A DNA stretch of 64,000 bases from Streptococcus infantis ATCC 700779 (GCF_000187465.1 NZ_GL732439.1:764729-828728), one strand, 5' to 3'. Shown: positions 8,299 to 15,739, counted from the stretch's first letter. The notes: generated by a model not told the origin, from the sequence alone. Program-made: numbers and translations.

Positions 8299-9582
8299 AT
8301 GAGGATGATAAAGACCTTCTCTAGAGAAGAACTCTATGAAGAAATCTGGGAGATAAGTGCAAAACAAGTTTCATTGAAATATGATTTAAGCTATTCAGAC
8401 TTACTCAAGAAATGCAAAGAATTTGAAATCCCAATTCCAAAGGGTAGTTATTGGTATCGTAAGAATACTGGACAAGATTTAAGTGAACTTATTGTTCCAT
8501 TACCACAAAATGACGTAAATGAAGTTAATATTGATAGAAAAAGCCTAAAGAACAGTAGAATAAAACCTAGTATACATAAAGAGGAGAGTTCGGAAGATAA
8601 AGACAAAGATACTGTTAAACTTGATACAACTAGTATAAGAAGTTCATTATCTTTTTTAGAGGACGATAAAATAGAGCTTATTATAGAAGCCGTTTCAAAC
8701 CTAAATCAGTCTCCAAATAAGAGACTACATAAATCTGTAGCTAATCTAAGAGATAAAATCGCAGATTGGAATAAGAGGGAAAAAGCCGCTTCCTATCCTT
8801 ACTTTGATTCTAGACACAGATATAATGATTTAAAAGAACCTAAATTTGTAAAAAATGTTTCACTAAATTCTCTTCCACGCTTATATCGCTTTTTAGATAC
8901 ACTGGTTACTGTTATTGAAAAAATCGGTGATAATGTAACTCCAAATTGGGATATTCAAATTGAAAAGGATATTGTTCGTTTTGAAGTTATAGAATCAACA
9001 GACAAAGTAATTCATGAATTAACAAAAGAAGAAGCTAAAGAACTAGCAGAGTACAATGATAGCGTTAAGTTTAATAGATATGCTTTTAAACCAAGAATAA
9101 AGAAGTATGACTATATTCCAAATGGAAAGTTTCGATTTAAGATAATAGATGGTAAATATATTAAAGATACTAAAGAATTCACACTTGAACAATCAATCCC
9201 AGAAATAATCGTTTTAATTTACCAAGAGTATTATAAAGTTAAGAACTTACGACTTGAACGTGAAGAGAGAGCAAGACAATACGAAGAGGAGCAGGAGCGA
9301 AAAAGAAAATTACAAAATAGAATCGAAGAAGAGAAGAAGCGGACGATGTCTCTTCTGAATATGCTAGAAGATTTTCAAACAGCAAATGATTTAAGACTGA
9401 TGGCTGATAAACTGGAGATAGTAGGGAAACTTAGTAAAGAGGAAATTGATTGGATTAGATCCAAAGCTGACTGGATTGACCCAATAGTTTCTTCAACAGA
9501 CGAATTACTAGGAATTAGAAATCATGAAAATTCTAGAGAACAAAAAGAAAAATATCTGAGTGAGAAAAGGTACTACTGGTAA
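8299..9582 (+). CDS. HTH plus coiled-coil protein
   Basis: 427 residues from the ATG at 8299 (AAAGGTG upstream; GTG 8290 and ATG 8305 are alternatives). The N-terminus carries the recurring pattern LYEEIW..SAKQVSLKYDLS, IPIPKGSYWYRK (about 8-55), an HTH-like module found in many bacterial hypothetical proteins. The middle is a basic globular domain. Residues about 310-360 form a strong charged coiled coil (REERARQYEEEQERKRKLQ). No enzyme motif is seen. Probably a nucleic-acid-binding scaffold. It is followed by the UDG-fold gene after 53 bp. Confidence 0.5.
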   Translation: MRMIKTFSREELYEEIWEISAKQVSLKYDLSYSDLLKKCKEFEIPIPKGSYWYRKNTGQDLSELIVPLPQNDVNEVNIDRKSLKNSRIKPSIHKEESSEDKDKDTVKLDTTSIRSSLSFLEDDKIELIIEAVSNLNQSPNKRLHKSVANLRDKIADWNKREKAASYPYFDSRHRYNDLKEPKFVKNVSLNSLPRLYRFLDTLVTVIEKIGDNVTPNWDIQIEKDIVRFEVIESTDKVIHELTKEEAKELAEYNDSVKFNRYAFKPRIKKYDYIPNGKFRFKIIDGKYIKDTKEFTLEQSIPEIIVLIYQEYYKVKNLRLEREERARQYEEEQERKRKLQNRIEEEKKRTMSLLNMLEDFQTANDLRLMADKLEIVGKLSKEEIDWIRSKADWIDPIVSSTDELLGIRNHENSREQKEKYLSEKRYYW

Positions 9583-9635
9583 ATTTATTTTTCATATATT
9601 TATTAAAGAAAGTTGTAAATAATGGAGTTATAATT

Positions 9636-10406
9636 ATGACAAATAGTTCAACAATTAATGAGTTTATAAAGGAAACAAAAAAAGCTTTAGCTATATCTGA
9701 GCATGATTCAAGACTAGGAGTTAGAGGCTTTGAATTTGATAACTCAACATCTGAAAAAGATTGTGTTTTGGTTATTGGTCTAAATCCTGCAGGAAATAAA
9801 GATGATGCAAACAATGAGACAACGAACAGGACATATCTATATAGTTTAAAAAAGTCTATTAAAAGTAAATATGTTTATAATAAATACTATAAACCTATAT
9901 ATGAACTAATGAATGATATCTTTGATAATGATGCTAAATGGCATTGGTGTAATAAATCATGGGATATTTTAAGTAAAGAAATAGAACATTCTGAGAACAA
10001 AGATTTTTTAGATGAGATACATGAAGAGTATTTAAATCACCAAAATAGTAAAGTAACAATCTATATTGGAGATATGTTCTACTATCATCAAACAAGTTCT
10101 AAAAAACTTCCACTAATAAAATCAAAATCTTACCCTTTACACTGCAAAAGAATGTTGGAACTTCACATTGAGTCTCTTATAGAAGCTGGTAAAAGTATAA
10201 AATTTGTATACATAAATAATTCACAAGTTTCTCAATGGTTGTGTGATGGTGATATAAAGACATTTACAGTTTTCGGAGATAGGAAAATTCCTGTTTTCTT
10301 TGGTGGAATGCTTTCAGGTGGTAGAATGGATTTATTTTCAAAGAAAAGATTAGTTCATGAGATAAAAGATTATTTAAATAAACTTGAATCAAAAATAGAA
10401 AAATAA
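9636..10406 (+). CDS. Uracil-DNA-glycosylase-fold protein
   Basis: 256 residues. VLVIGLNPAGN (about 44-54) matches the first catalytic motif of the UDG superfamily (the GxxPG/GLNP loop). The later strand and helix FVYINNSQVSQWL and the C-terminal FFGGMLSGGRMDLF fit the remaining core and DNA-contact loop, although the classical HPS loop is not seen. It is distinct from the housekeeping ung at 62810. A role in removing or recognising modified bases is plausible but unproven. It is immediately followed by an AlkD-like gene. Confidence 0.55.
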   Translation: MTNSSTINEFIKETKKALAISEHDSRLGVRGFEFDNSTSEKDCVLVIGLNPAGNKDDANNETTNRTYLYSLKKSIKSKYVYNKYYKPIYELMNDIFDNDAKWHWCNKSWDILSKEIEHSENKDFLDEIHEEYLNHQNSKVTIYIGDMFYYHQTSSKKLPLIKSKSYPLHCKRMLELHIESLIEAGKSIKFVYINNSQVSQWLCDGDIKTFTVFGDRKIPVFFGGMLSGGRMDLFSKKRLVHEIKDYLNKLESKIEK

Positions 10407-10434
10407 TTAAAATTCAGTGACAGGGTCAAGTTAC

Positions 10435-11052
10435 ATGAAAGAATATATTTTAAATTTAGAAAGAGAATTCTCTTTAATAGAAAATGGATTTAAAGAAGAA
10501 GAGAAAAGAGCTCTTGCTGACTACCAATCAAACGATAATGCGTATACTAAAGAATTAGCATTTTTAGCCTTTAAATCCAATGTATATCAAGTTAGAATGT
10601 ACAGTGTATTTCTCTTTGGATATTTGTCATCGTATGAAGAAATTTTGGTCTTCATGAGGGATGAGGTTTCAAAGGATGACAATTGGAGAGTTCAAGAAGT
10701 ATTAGCAAAAGCATTTGATGAATTTTGTAAGCAAACAGGTTATGAAAAATCTCTTCCGGTTATTGACGAATGGTTACAAAACAGTAATCCAAATGTTAGA
10801 AGAGCTGTTACAGAAGGTTTGAGAATATGGACGAGTAGACCATATTTCAAAGATAATCCAGATGAAGCTATTAAACGAATCGCAACATTAAAAGAAGATT
10901 CTAGTGAATATGTTAGAAAATCAGTTGGTAATGCTTTGAGGGATATTAGCAAAAAATTTCCAGAGTTGATTAAAGAAGAACTTGGTAGTTGGGACGTTAA
11001 AAGTAAAGAGATTCAACAAGCTTACAAGCTAGCAAGTAAATTTATTAAATGA
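10435..11052 (+). CDS. AlkD-like HEAT-repeat protein
   Basis: 205 residues from ATG 10435 (GTG 10417 lies in the same frame). Tandem helical HEAT-like repeats are visible, with RMYSVFLFGYLSSYEEIL, DNWRVQEVLAKAFDEFC, NPNVRRAVTEGLRIW and SSEYVRKSVGNALRDIS at regular spacing. This layout is that of the DNA alkylation repair family (AlkC/AlkD), which excises N-alkylated bases while wrapping DNA in HEAT repeats. It follows the UDG-fold gene after 28 bp, giving a pair of glycosylase-like proteins that is probably cotranscribed. Confidence 0.6.
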   Translation: MKEYILNLEREFSLIENGFKEEEKRALADYQSNDNAYTKELAFLAFKSNVYQVRMYSVFLFGYLSSYEEILVFMRDEVSKDDNWRVQEVLAKAFDEFCKQTGYEKSLPVIDEWLQNSNPNVRRAVTEGLRIWTSRPYFKDNPDEAIKRIATLKEDSSEYVRKSVGNALRDISKKFPELIKEELGSWDVKSKEIQQAYKLASKFIK

Positions 11053-11148
11053 TAATTCTAAACTATAAAGTTAAAAAATGGTAACTATAAAATAGTTTCA
11101 TTCTAAAATTTAATTTTAATCTCTTTCGTTCTATAATATAGAAGTTTG

Positions 11149-11347
11149 CTAACACCACATATTGAGGCAGTATCACTGCTTGTACGAGCTGAGGCATCAG
11201 CGAAGTAGAAGCAGATGTTCTGCCCATGGGATAGCTGTCGTAGAGTAAGGAGTTTACGACGAAACGATACGGTTACAGCGAACCGCCGAGTGTGTAGCTT
11301 TGCTCGTTAAAGCCTAGAAATCTTGTAACGAAAGGGATAATCAAAAG
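11149..11347 (+). pseudogene. Remnant of an rlmD-type gene 3' end (copy 2), interrupted
   Basis: 11149-11184 encodes LTPHIEAVSLLV, the end of an RlmD-like protein, nearly the same DNA as copy 1 at 2535 (shared TTGAGGCAGTA.CACTGCTTGTA). The bases that follow the stop in copy 1 (TAGAAA.C.TTG..AACGAAAGGGA) reappear here at 11314-11347, but separated by about 128 extra bases (11185-11312). So this is the same junction as copy 1 with a later insertion. The two copies frame the island. Confidence 0.7.
11185..11312. repeat. Approx. 128-bp structured insert in the rlmD remnant
   Basis: This segment is absent from copy 1 of the remnant. It begins CGAGCT and ends AGCTTTGCTCG, imperfect inverted termini, and contains internal hairpins such as GTCGT...ACGAC. 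It is less AT-rich than its surroundings. A MITE-like or small repeat element is possible; no coding frame and no second copy in this window were found. Confidence 0.4.
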
Positions 11348-11370
11348 CCTTGATTGTAAGGCTTTTTTTG
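11343..11370 (+). terminator. Intrinsic terminator
   Basis: AAAGCCTT and AAGGCTTT arms around GATTGT, followed by TTTTT. It marks the right end of the island before the CPBP protease gene. Confidence 0.75.
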
Positions 11371-11465
11371 CATTTTTGTGATAAAATATAGGTAGTTTTA
11401 ATCGAGAGCAACTAAGAAGCAGTAGCAAATATTACATATAAAATAATCAAAATAAGGAAGATAAA

Positions 11466-12218
11466 ATGACAGAAATTGACAAAAATAATTTAAAAAATTA
11501 TCTTTATTGTACATTTGGAATTACTTATATAGCTTGGGGGATTCTTGCCATCTTTACTCAATCTCATATTTTGGGATTAGAAACATTTATAGGGAGAATG
11601 TTACATATAGTAGGTGCACTTGGTCCAGCTATTGCAAGTGGCTTTTATTTGAAAAGGAATAATATAAAATTTAAACATTTTTTATTTAGTAAGAAAGAAA
11701 ATAGTAGTATTTATTTCATTATTCATTTGTTAGCAATTTTGATACTATTTTCTGTATCTTCCTTAGAATTAAATGAAGTATCAATTTATCTGATGCCATT
11801 ATTCTTTATACAACTAATTTTTTTTGGTGGTGGACATGAAGAATTAGGATGGAGAGGAATATTACAGCCGTTACTTGATAGAAAATATACTTATTGGCAA
11901 TCTAATTTGATTGTAGGATCAATTTGGGGAATATGGCATCTGCCTTTATGGTTTATAGTTGGAGAAAGTCATCAAGGATTTCCTTTTATTTTATTTTTTA
12001 TATATACATTGTTTTTAAGCTTTGTTTTAGGGCTTCTTTATCGTCAAACGAAATCTGTGGGATACTGTCTATTATTCCATACGTTCGCAAATTTGTTAAA
12101 TCTCTATTTTGTGTTGAAGATTAATCTTATTTTTATTATCATTTTTATTGGTTATTTGATTTATACGATATTGGCGAGTAATAGAATTAGTAAGGAAAAG
12201 AATTTATATCCAAAATAA
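11466..12218 (+). CDS. CPBP family intramembrane glutamic protease
   Basis: 250 residues, about seven to eight membrane segments. The catalytic signature is present: E125-E126 with R130 in GGGHEELGWRG, and H158 in IWGIWHLPLW. CPBP (Abi) proteases cleave CAAX-type proteins in eukaryotes; in streptococci they are often linked to bacteriocin maturation or self-immunity. The last 72 bases are repeated downstream at 12842-12913. A second, more distant CPBP gene is at 50448. Confidence 0.85.
   Translation: MTEIDKNNLKNYLYCTFGITYIAWGILAIFTQSHILGLETFIGRMLHIVGALGPAIASGFYLKRNNIKFKHFLFSKKENSSIYFIIHLLAILILFSVSSLELNEVSIYLMPLFFIQLIFFGGGHEELGWRGILQPLLDRKYTYWQSNLIVGSIWGIWHLPLWFIVGESHQGFPFILFFIYTLFLSFVLGLLYRQTKSVGYCLLFHTFANLLNLYFVLKINLIFIIIFIGYLIYTILASNRISKEKNLYPK
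12127..12198 (+). repeat. Direct repeat copy 1 (CPBP gene 3' end)
   Basis: These 72 bases inside the CPBP gene match 12842-12913 at 70 of 72 positions. Here the sequence is coding and in frame. Confidence 0.85.
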
Positions 12219-12304
12219 CAGGATATACTCTAGAAAATGAAGATGATTTTGTTCAAGGTAATAAAGAAGAAATAACGAAGATTTATATGAAAGGTTTAAA
12301 GTAA
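12215..12304 (+). pseudogene. Remnant similar to the 13467 gene
   Basis: An in-frame stretch beginning ITGYTLENEDDFVQG and ending at TAA 12302. GYTLE.ED.FV matches PGYTLEKEDGFVVEYF in the intact 13467 protein. It overlaps the CPBP stop codon and lacks a start, so it is the fragment of a paralogue left by deletion or recombination. Confidence 0.5.
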
Positions 12305-12306
12305 AC

Positions 12307-12798
12307 ATGAGTCTCTTATTTGAAGAATTTAAAACCATTTGTTTCCATTTAAATCGAGTCGGAATTACACCGACACTGATGGGGTCTTTGGGATTGGAGT
12401 TTAGAACAAAAGAAAATTGGGGGGCGTCTGACATTGACATTCATGTACCTGGTGACCCTAGAGGTTGGGAAGCACCTGACCATCTCAGAATTTATGACTG
12501 GGACAAGATAATGAAAGTGATGAAAGACTTAGGCTACGTCTTAATAGATATTCATGAGCATGAACTCAAAAACGATCGAGTGAGTGTTGAATTTGGAAGT
12601 ATCGATTCCTTACCTGATTTTGCAGGAGTTTCGGAATCGGATATAGAGCTTATTCACATTGAAGGCATCACTTTTCGTCTTCCAAGTCTGGAGCAGTATC
12701 TAAGTATTTACAAAGCTTCTTCTCAAGACTCCTATCGAAATGAACAAAATAACAATAAGGATTTTAAAAAGATCGAGTGGCTGGAAAAACATTTGTAA
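12307..12798 (+). CDS. Nucleotidyltransferase-fold protein
   Basis: 163 residues. G26-S27 and D42-x-D44 in MGSLGLEF...GASDIDIHVPG match the NTase superfamily signature hG[GS]...Dh[DE]h. The C-terminus FRLPSLEQYLSIYKAS resembles MNT/AbiEii-like proteins. Close streptococcal relatives have often been labelled phosphoribosylanthranilate isomerase, which the motifs do not support. No HEPN or AbiEi partner adjoins it. It lies inside a 72-bp direct repeat, so it may have been inserted or duplicated as a cassette. Confidence 0.65.
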   Translation: MSLLFEEFKTICFHLNRVGITPTLMGSLGLEFRTKENWGASDIDIHVPGDPRGWEAPDHLRIYDWDKIMKVMKDLGYVLIDIHEHELKNDRVSVEFGSIDSLPDFAGVSESDIELIHIEGITFRLPSLEQYLSIYKASSQDSYRNEQNNNKDFKKIEWLEKHL

Positions 12799-12841
12799 AT
12801 TATCATATGAAAAGTAGTAAGTTGTAAGACTGGCTGCTATG

Positions 12842-12913
12842 TTATTTTTATTATCATTTTTATTGGTTATTTGATTTATACTATATTGGGGAGTAATAGA
12901 ATTAGTAAGGAAA
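12842..12913 (+). repeat. Direct repeat copy 2 (non-coding here)
   Basis: Second copy of the CPBP 3' end (12127-12198), 70 of 72 identical. It has no open gene and sits just before the ribosome binding site region of the 12948 gene. It brackets the remnant and NTase gene as a unit of about 715 bp. Confidence 0.85.
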
Positions 12914-12947
12914 CAACATTTTAAAATTTAGAAAAGGAAGTATTATC

Positions 12948-13358
12948 ATGGGAATATTCGATGATTTTGAGTACAAAGAAAAATGCCAAAATGAAGAAAA
13001 AGTAATTGAAGTACTTAAAAAGATTTTAAGAGCAATTCATCTAAATAATTATAGAGATATTATGGATTGTGTTGATGGTTTAGAAGTTGATGATGTAAGA
13101 GAGTTACTAGAATATATTTACGATTCATTACAATTAAATGATTTTGATAAAATTGATGAATATGGTGTAGAATGTAATTTCCATCCGAATTATGAGTATT
13201 CTCAACTACAAGTTTATGAATTTAATGATCAAACTGGCTTTGCTGTTGAATATCAGATGACCTCCGATTCTGAATTAGTAGATTTAACCCTACAATTAGA
13301 ATTTTTATATAATGAGGATGGTTACAAAATAACTTCTATAGATGTAGATCCTGGATAA
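12948..13358 (+). CDS. Small acidic hypothetical protein
   Basis: 136 residues, strongly acidic. The N-terminal half is helical (EEKVIEVLKKILRAIHLNNY) and the C-terminal half beta-rich (FAVEYQMTSDSELVDLTLQL). The pattern is that of small immunity or chaperone-like proteins in polymorphic toxin loci, but no toxin is nearby. An AAAAGGAAG site precedes the ATG. Confidence 0.55.
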   Translation: MGIFDDFEYKEKCQNEEKVIEVLKKILRAIHLNNYRDIMDCVDGLEVDDVRELLEYIYDSLQLNDFDKIDEYGVECNFHPNYEYSQLQVYEFNDQTGFAVEYQMTSDSELVDLTLQLEFLYNEDGYKITSIDVDPG

Positions 13359-13466
13359 ACTATAGTTATTTATCTTTCTTATTTAATACATGTGAATACT
13401 TAGGATAGATAATTAGGTTGTAAGTTGCTTAAATCTCGGTTGGTTTTTCAAATATTGGAAGGATTA

Positions 13467-14024
13467 ATGATGTATATATTGGAATTGTATCAAGGCGATT
13501 ATCAAAAGGATTTAGTCGTATTTGAGTCTTTAGAAGAAGGACGAGAATTTGTAGCTCAAATCCCTGGATATACTTTAGAAAAAGAAGATGGGTTTGTAGT
13601 TGAGTATTTTAATCCAAAAAATCTACCGGATTATATTGAGATTGTCTTCAATGGAAATATTGTCCCTTTATCTAGATTCTCGTTTGAACCTGAAAAAAAT
13701 GTGGACATTATTTGGAAAGAAATTTCGAATTTATCCCTTAAAAACGATAAAGTAATCGAAGGTGCTACAAAAGTAGATGCTTATGTCGTGAATAACGATG
13801 AAGTGAAAGCCTATGTCGAAGCCAGAGAATCAAACTTCCGTAAGGCAAAAGTATTCATAGAAAGCCGTGGCTATGAAGTCGACAGAAGCTTTTTTGGAAG
13901 TGAAGATGGCGAAGCAATTCTCTACAGAAAACGCGAAACCGAAGAATGGCACTTCTTATGTCACCTAGATCCTTCTTTTATAGAGATTGAAGATGTAGAG
14001 GAATATGTGAAAGAGGCGCTTTAA
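13467..14024 (+). CDS. Hypothetical protein, possible immunity-type
   Basis: 185 residues from the ATG at 13467 (ATG 13470 is equally placed after GGAAGG). N-terminal MYILELYQGDYQ and GREFVAQIPGYTLE, then a long mixed region and an acidic C-terminus (IEDVEEYVKEAL). No membrane segment or catalytic motif. A fragment of a paralogue lies at 12215, showing that this family has been duplicated locally. It is followed after 22 bp by the 14047 gene, probably cotranscribed. Confidence 0.55.
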   Translation: MMYILELYQGDYQKDLVVFESLEEGREFVAQIPGYTLEKEDGFVVEYFNPKNLPDYIEIVFNGNIVPLSRFSFEPEKNVDIIWKEISNLSLKNDKVIEGATKVDAYVVNNDEVKAYVEARESNFRKAKVFIESRGYEVDRSFFGSEDGEAILYRKRETEEWHFLCHLDPSFIEIEDVEEYVKEAL

Positions 14025-14046
14025 GAGGCCTTTTAAGGAGAACGAG

Positions 14047-14346
14047 ATGGTTGAATGTAAAGTAAGTATCATAGAAGTGTTTGATCTTGATCAGTTTCCA
14101 GGTTGGTGCAAGGTGATTCTGACAGATGCGAACGGAGTAGATCATGCTTTCGATGACAAACTTTCAGTGTTTGGATTGGAAGAGGTGGAAGTTAGAAAAC
14201 TTCCTTTAGAAAAATGTATCACTGTTGAAGTAGTCCGTGATTTAGGGAATTCCGTTGAAATTGATACGTCAGTACCGCATGGGCTTGAAGCAGAGGACGG
14301 AAACAGTCGCTTTGTGGTCAGGAAAAAGTCAGTTAGGGGACTATAA
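14047..14346 (+). CDS. Small hypothetical protein
   Basis: 99 residues, mostly beta-strand pattern (CKVSIIEVFDLDQFPGWCKV). No known motif. It has a good AAGGAG site and is 22 bp downstream of the 13467 gene. Partner or immunity function is possible from context only. Confidence 0.55.
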   Translation: MVECKVSIIEVFDLDQFPGWCKVILTDANGVDHAFDDKLSVFGLEEVEVRKLPLEKCITVEVVRDLGNSVEIDTSVPHGLEAEDGNSRFVVRKKSVRGL

Positions 14347-14413
14347 AAGAAATAGAAATCAGAAGCGGGCGAAGTAAAATTTGCCTGTTTTTCTTCTAGC
14401 AAAAAGGCTAAAC

Positions 14414-14447
14414 AAGCCACCGAAAATGGTGGCTTATATGGTATAAT
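14414..14447 (+). promoter_or_regulatory. Hairpin and extended -10 promoter of the toxin locus
   Basis: A perfect 8-bp hairpin AAGCCACC-GAAAAT-GGTGGCTT (14414-14435), without a T-run, is followed by TATGGTATAAT with -10 TATAAT at 14442-14447. The transcript would start near 14454. The GGTGGCT arm resembles the 5' pairing segment at 14466. Confidence 0.5.
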
Positions 14448-14504
14448 TTTAACTGTAGAAAAGTGAAGACGGTGGCTCCTTATACCGAAAGAGAGGTGAT
14501 GCCT

Positions 14505-14549
14505 ATGGGTAAATCATCGAAATCTGGCGGAAAGGAGGAGCGTGTTTGA
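14505..14549 (+). CDS. 14-residue leader peptide coupled to the toxin ORF
   Basis: ATG with a GAGAGGTGAT site opens a short frame, MGKSSKSGGKEERV, ending in TGA at 14547-14549. The stop overlaps the toxin TTG start (TTGA), and the leader frame itself encodes the toxin's AAAGGAGG site. This layout suggests translational coupling. It is too short for family assignment. Confidence 0.5.
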   Translation: MGKSSKSGGKEERV

Positions 14550-14653
14550 GTTCATTTGAAGTTGTGCAGACAATCTTTGGCTTTGGAACCTTTACCATTG
14601 CTTTGATTGGTTTGTGCTATAAAATCTTCAAAAATGACGACAAAAAGAAATAA
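14546..14653 (+). CDS. Putative holin-like type I toxin
   Basis: 35 residues beginning with TTG: MSSFEVVQTIFGFGTF, a single membrane helix, then a short charged end NDDKKK. This matches the Hol-Tox (putative holin-like toxin) family, small membrane peptides of Lactobacillales that disrupt the membrane and are silenced by antisense RNA. The mRNA 5' segment 14466-14477 and 3' segment 14707-14718 are complementary at 11 of 12 positions, as in other type I toxin mRNAs kept inactive by end-to-end pairing. A terminator follows at 14736. Confidence 0.7.
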   Translation: MSSFEVVQTIFGFGTFTIALIGLCYKIFKNDDKKK

Positions 14654-14706
14654 CCCGTCCCCACTTTTGACCGAGTTGTTGGACGAGTTATAGTCTAATA
14701 ATAGCG

Positions 14707-14718
14707 AGTCACCGTCTT
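14707..14718 (+). promoter_or_regulatory. 3' segment pairing with the toxin mRNA 5' end
   Basis: AGTCACCGTCTT is complementary to AAGACGGTGGCT at 14466-14477 with one mismatch. Such long-range pairing can hold the toxin mRNA in a translation-inactive form. The same segment would lie in any antisense RNA started from the right side; a minus-strand TATTAT-type -10 near 14697 is only a weak candidate promoter. Confidence 0.45.
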
Positions 14719-14735
14719 TTTAACGGTTCTACATG

Positions 14736-14763
14736 GAGCTGAGTTGGCGCTCAGCTCTTTTTC
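14736..14763 (+). terminator. Terminator of the toxin mRNA
   Basis: Perfect 8-bp stem GAGCTGAG/CTCAGCTC with loop TTGGCG and a following TTTTTC run. Confidence 0.85.
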
Positions 14764-14901
14764 TGTATTCATTATAACATAAATTGCCATTAAATTTCAA
14801 ATTATATCCCTAAAGAGATTGTCAAACATAAAACTATTTGAATCGTTCTAGCATTAATGATATGATGGAATTATGATTAAAAAAATAGAAAGGTTTTTGA
14901 A

Positions 14902-15321
14902 ATGATAAAAGAATCAGAGAAAAAAGCTTTGAGCCTAAAGCTCTTATCTCTTCCAAAAGATGATTACCAAGCTAGTACAGAATTTAGCGAGAATACAAGT
15001 TATGAACTTTCTACAATTGCTCTACATGGTCTAAAATATCAAGTTGTTCTTAAATTTCCATTCTGTCATTTTTATCAAATTATAGCTAGAGATTTATTTA
15101 ATGCTTTTCATCAGATCCCTCAATTTCAAGACCTTGAATCCCCTATTTGTAAGCTAGAGACTAGTAGCCTGATTACAGAAGTGATTCATAGGGCAGGTGG
15201 AGTTTTTGCTGAAGAAGACTTGGTTCATTTTCGAATTTGTGCCAAGAATCTAGTTATTGACTTAGTTTTCTATAAAAATGAAGAGAGTGATATAAGGATA
15301 GAAGAGGTTGGTCAAGCATGA
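14902..15321 (+). CDS. Hypothetical protein
   Basis: 139 residues, soluble, mixed alpha/beta. Notable stretches are YQVVLKFPFCHFYQIIARD and VHFRICAKNLVIDLVFY. No assignable motif. Its stop overlaps the start of the next gene (ATGA), so the two are translationally coupled and probably act together. Confidence 0.55.
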   Translation: MIKESEKKALSLKLLSLPKDDYQASTEFSENTSYELSTIALHGLKYQVVLKFPFCHFYQIIARDLFNAFHQIPQFQDLESPICKLETSSLITEVIHRAGGVFAEEDLVHFRICAKNLVIDLVFYKNEESDIRIEEVGQA

Positions 15322-15698
15322 AGTGGGTTAATATTGGTGAGGAAATCAAGTATGATTGGTATGAATTAAGATGTCAACTTTCTCAAGAAAATCACCTACA
15401 AATTTTTCTTCAAGGCTTAAAGAATCAAAAGCTAAAATACTGTATAGATTTTGGTAAGATTCTTTTCTGCAGATCTATCGATGAGGGGTGGGACCTGAAT
15501 TTGCTCGAAGAAGATTTACTTAGTGGACCAGAATTTCCTCATTTATCAGATGGGATTTTACTTGAAATGATAGATAGTCACCTCAAAAAAAGAGTTCAAA
15601 AAATTTACTCTGTTCCAATCTATCACTACCAAGTACAGGGAATTAATTTTGGGATAGACGTCCTTACAGAGCTTTATCCGATTATCAAAAAGATCTAG
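15318..15698 (+). CDS. Hypothetical protein coupled to the 14902 gene
   Basis: 126 residues, no signal peptide, rich in aromatic residues (KYDWYELRCQLSQENHLQIF). It overlaps the upstream gene by 4 bp. No known family recognised. A terminator follows at 15698-15739. Confidence 0.55.
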   Translation: MKWVNIGEEIKYDWYELRCQLSQENHLQIFLQGLKNQKLKYCIDFGKILFCRSIDEGWDLNLLEEDLLSGPEFPHLSDGILLEMIDSHLKKRVQKIYSVPIYHYQVQGINFGIDVLTELYPIIKKI

Positions 15699-15739
15699 AC
15701 TGAAACTAGGGTTAAAGCCATCTGGTTCGGTCTTTTTTT
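15698..15739 (+). terminator. Intrinsic terminator
   Basis: GACTGAAAC and GGTTCGGTC arms pair with wobble positions, followed by TTTTTTT. It closes the 14902-15318 pair. Confidence 0.6.

Noticed and set aside
12307-12798. Phosphoribosylanthranilate isomerase
   Set aside because: A label often carried by homologues; no TIM-barrel pattern, whereas the GS...DID nucleotidyltransferase motif is clear.
14143-14420. Minus-strand 92-codon frame opposite the 14047 gene
   Set aside because: Serine-rich translation typical of an antisense shadow, and no start signals.
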